A DNA stretch of 5,993 nt. It comes from Clostridia bacterium. GTDB taxonomy: Bacteria; Bacillota_A; Clostridia; Christensenellales; UBA1242. Shown piece after piece: positions 5,063 through 5,993 of this stretch. How positions within the stretch are numbered: the first letter of the stretch is position 1; every line of letters starts with the position of its first letter. The DNA is taken from the NCBI GenBank assembly GCA_028701635.1, contig JAQVQJ010000085.1:1-5993 (forward strand), read 5' to 3'. The position numbers and the translations under genes were made by a program. Under the pieces are notes generated by a model. It searched no databases, was not told the origin of the DNA, and was given only the letters and a program-made list of their open reading frames with translations.

Positions 5063-5993
5063 TTATATAATATTTTTAACTTTATTAAAATAATCGCGTT
5101 CTTCTAATAACTTTGGCTTTACTATTGTGTCTAAATCAACATAGAATCTCATACCTTGACTACCATAAAACATTACCATTTCAAATACATAGAAGAACAT
5201 TGCTGCCAAAGGTATAGTGATAAGTAACGCGTAAGTCCCAAATAGATAACAAATAGCGAAGATTATCAAAGTCATAAACATCGATGTTGAAAACACCTTA
5301 AAAAATCTTCTAAACACTGCCTGTATCCCCTTTCCAAAAGCCACAAACATATTATAATCATAAACGACTATTGCTGGCATCCACCCACTAAATAACGTTT
5401 TCTTAAAAGAAATCAGTAATATGAGTGGGAGTATTATTATGATAGGTAAGAAATAAACTAATATTCCGCCGATTGTAACCAGGTTAAGTGTGAAGTAAAG
5501 CACAACGAAAATTGCAATATTTAAAGGTAAGTGGACTAAATTCTTAAATAACTGATAACGAACTGATCTACCCAACATACTAACATAGGAACCTGTAAAA
5601 TTATACTTTGTTAGACTAGACATATAGCCGAATAGAGTGTGCCCTACTGGTAAATCTGCAAGTCCAAATAATACCGGAATTAAGTAGAAAAGAACGAAAA
5701 CAAGGTAGATTGCCACCCAAACATTAGACACAAACAATGCGATTATACTATTAAAAATTGAAACAAACAGTAGATTTAATTCAGCTACAAAACTGAAAAA
5801 ATTAATTGAAACATTGAACGAAGTAAATAATTCAACTAAATTATTTAAATCTCCAGTGGAGTTTAACGCACTTCCTAACACTCCAAAGAAAGGCAGTAAT
5901 AAGCCAACAACAACACCTATAACAATAATATAGTAAAGTATCAACTTCCAAACGGTTGAGAAATTAGCAATTAGCAACTTAATGGAATTTCTA
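5063..5993 (-). CDS. Unrecognised multi-pass membrane protein (probably 5'-truncated by the window edge)
   Basis: I do not recognise this family. The frame contains a TTG at 5977 that would give 304 residues, but no Shine-Dalgarno precedes it and the frame stays open to the window edge (adding RNSIK), so the real start probably lies outside. The protein is strongly hydrophobic, with about seven likely membrane segments near residues 9-36, 63-82, 86-108, 149-166, 168-192, 230-248 and 250-272 (numbered from the TTG). A conserved-looking polar loop lies near 106-145 (GLADLPVGHTLFGYMSS, then GRSVRYQLFKN), and there is a basic patch at 222-227 (FRRFFK). The C-terminal tail (about 278-304) is hydrophilic and charged. 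There is no signal peptide, enzyme motif or ATP-binding motif. It ends 72 bp before rnj on the same strand with no terminator hairpin between them. A role as a transporter or in envelope biology is possible but not shown. Confidence 0.8.
   Translation of the reverse strand, partial: RNSIKLLIANFSTVWKLILYYIIVIGVVVGLLLPFFGVLGSALNSTGDLNNLVELFTSFNVSINFFSFVAELNLLFVSIFNSIIALFVSNVWVAIYLVFVLFYLIPVLFGLADLPVGHTLFGYMSSLTKYNFTGSYVSMLGRSVRYQLFKNLVHLPLNIAIFVVLYFTLNLVTIGGILVYFLPIIIILPLILLISFKKTLFSGWMPAIVVYDYNMFVAFGKGIQAVFRRFFKVFSTSMFMTLIIFAICYLFGTYALLITIPLAAMFFYVFEMVMFYGSQGMRFYVDLDTIVKPKLLEERDYFNKVKNII

Overview
The window comes from a strongly AT-rich Gram-positive-type genome. It is most likely an anaerobic, spore-forming Clostridia-like Firmicute. 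The clues are a YlmC/YmxH-type sporulation-associated protein, an RNase J ribonuclease, an NrdR repressor, an FeoAB ferrous iron system, Shine-Dalgarno sites of the AGGAG/AAGGA type, TTG start use and pervasive A/T third codon positions. No rRNA or tRNA is present to place it more finely.

Layout, left to right. Bases 1-1629 (minus strand) hold feoA followed by feoB, joined by an ATGA stop/start overlap; feoB runs off the left edge. A 120-bp divergent region (1630-1749) separates feoA from nrdR (1750-2196, plus strand). It carries a good promoter and Shine-Dalgarno for nrdR, a possible NrdR box, and a palindrome just before feoA. nrdR ends at a strong intrinsic terminator (2239-2269). A YlmC/YmxH-family gene (2310-2621, minus) converges on nrdR. 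Bases 2622-3097 are noncoding but repeat-rich: one GC-richer palindromic element (2742-2794), two partial copies of a second repeat family, and a 127-bp imperfect inverted repeat (2971-3097) that begins at the base after the rnj stop codon. RNase J (3098-4990, minus) is intact with an 84-residue charged N-terminal extension. An unrecognised multi-pass membrane protein (5063 to the right edge, minus) lies 72 bp upstream of rnj.

The genes do not form one pathway. feoAB imports Fe(II), NrdR represses ribonucleotide reductase genes, RNase J is a core mRNA decay and processing enzyme, and YlmC/YmxH proteins are small PRC-barrel proteins linked to sporulation. I see no phage, insertion sequence, CRISPR or defence genes, and no evidence for a wholly new system. 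The most unusual material is the mosaic of repeats between ylmC and rnj and the divergent G4/G5 and gate motifs of this FeoB.
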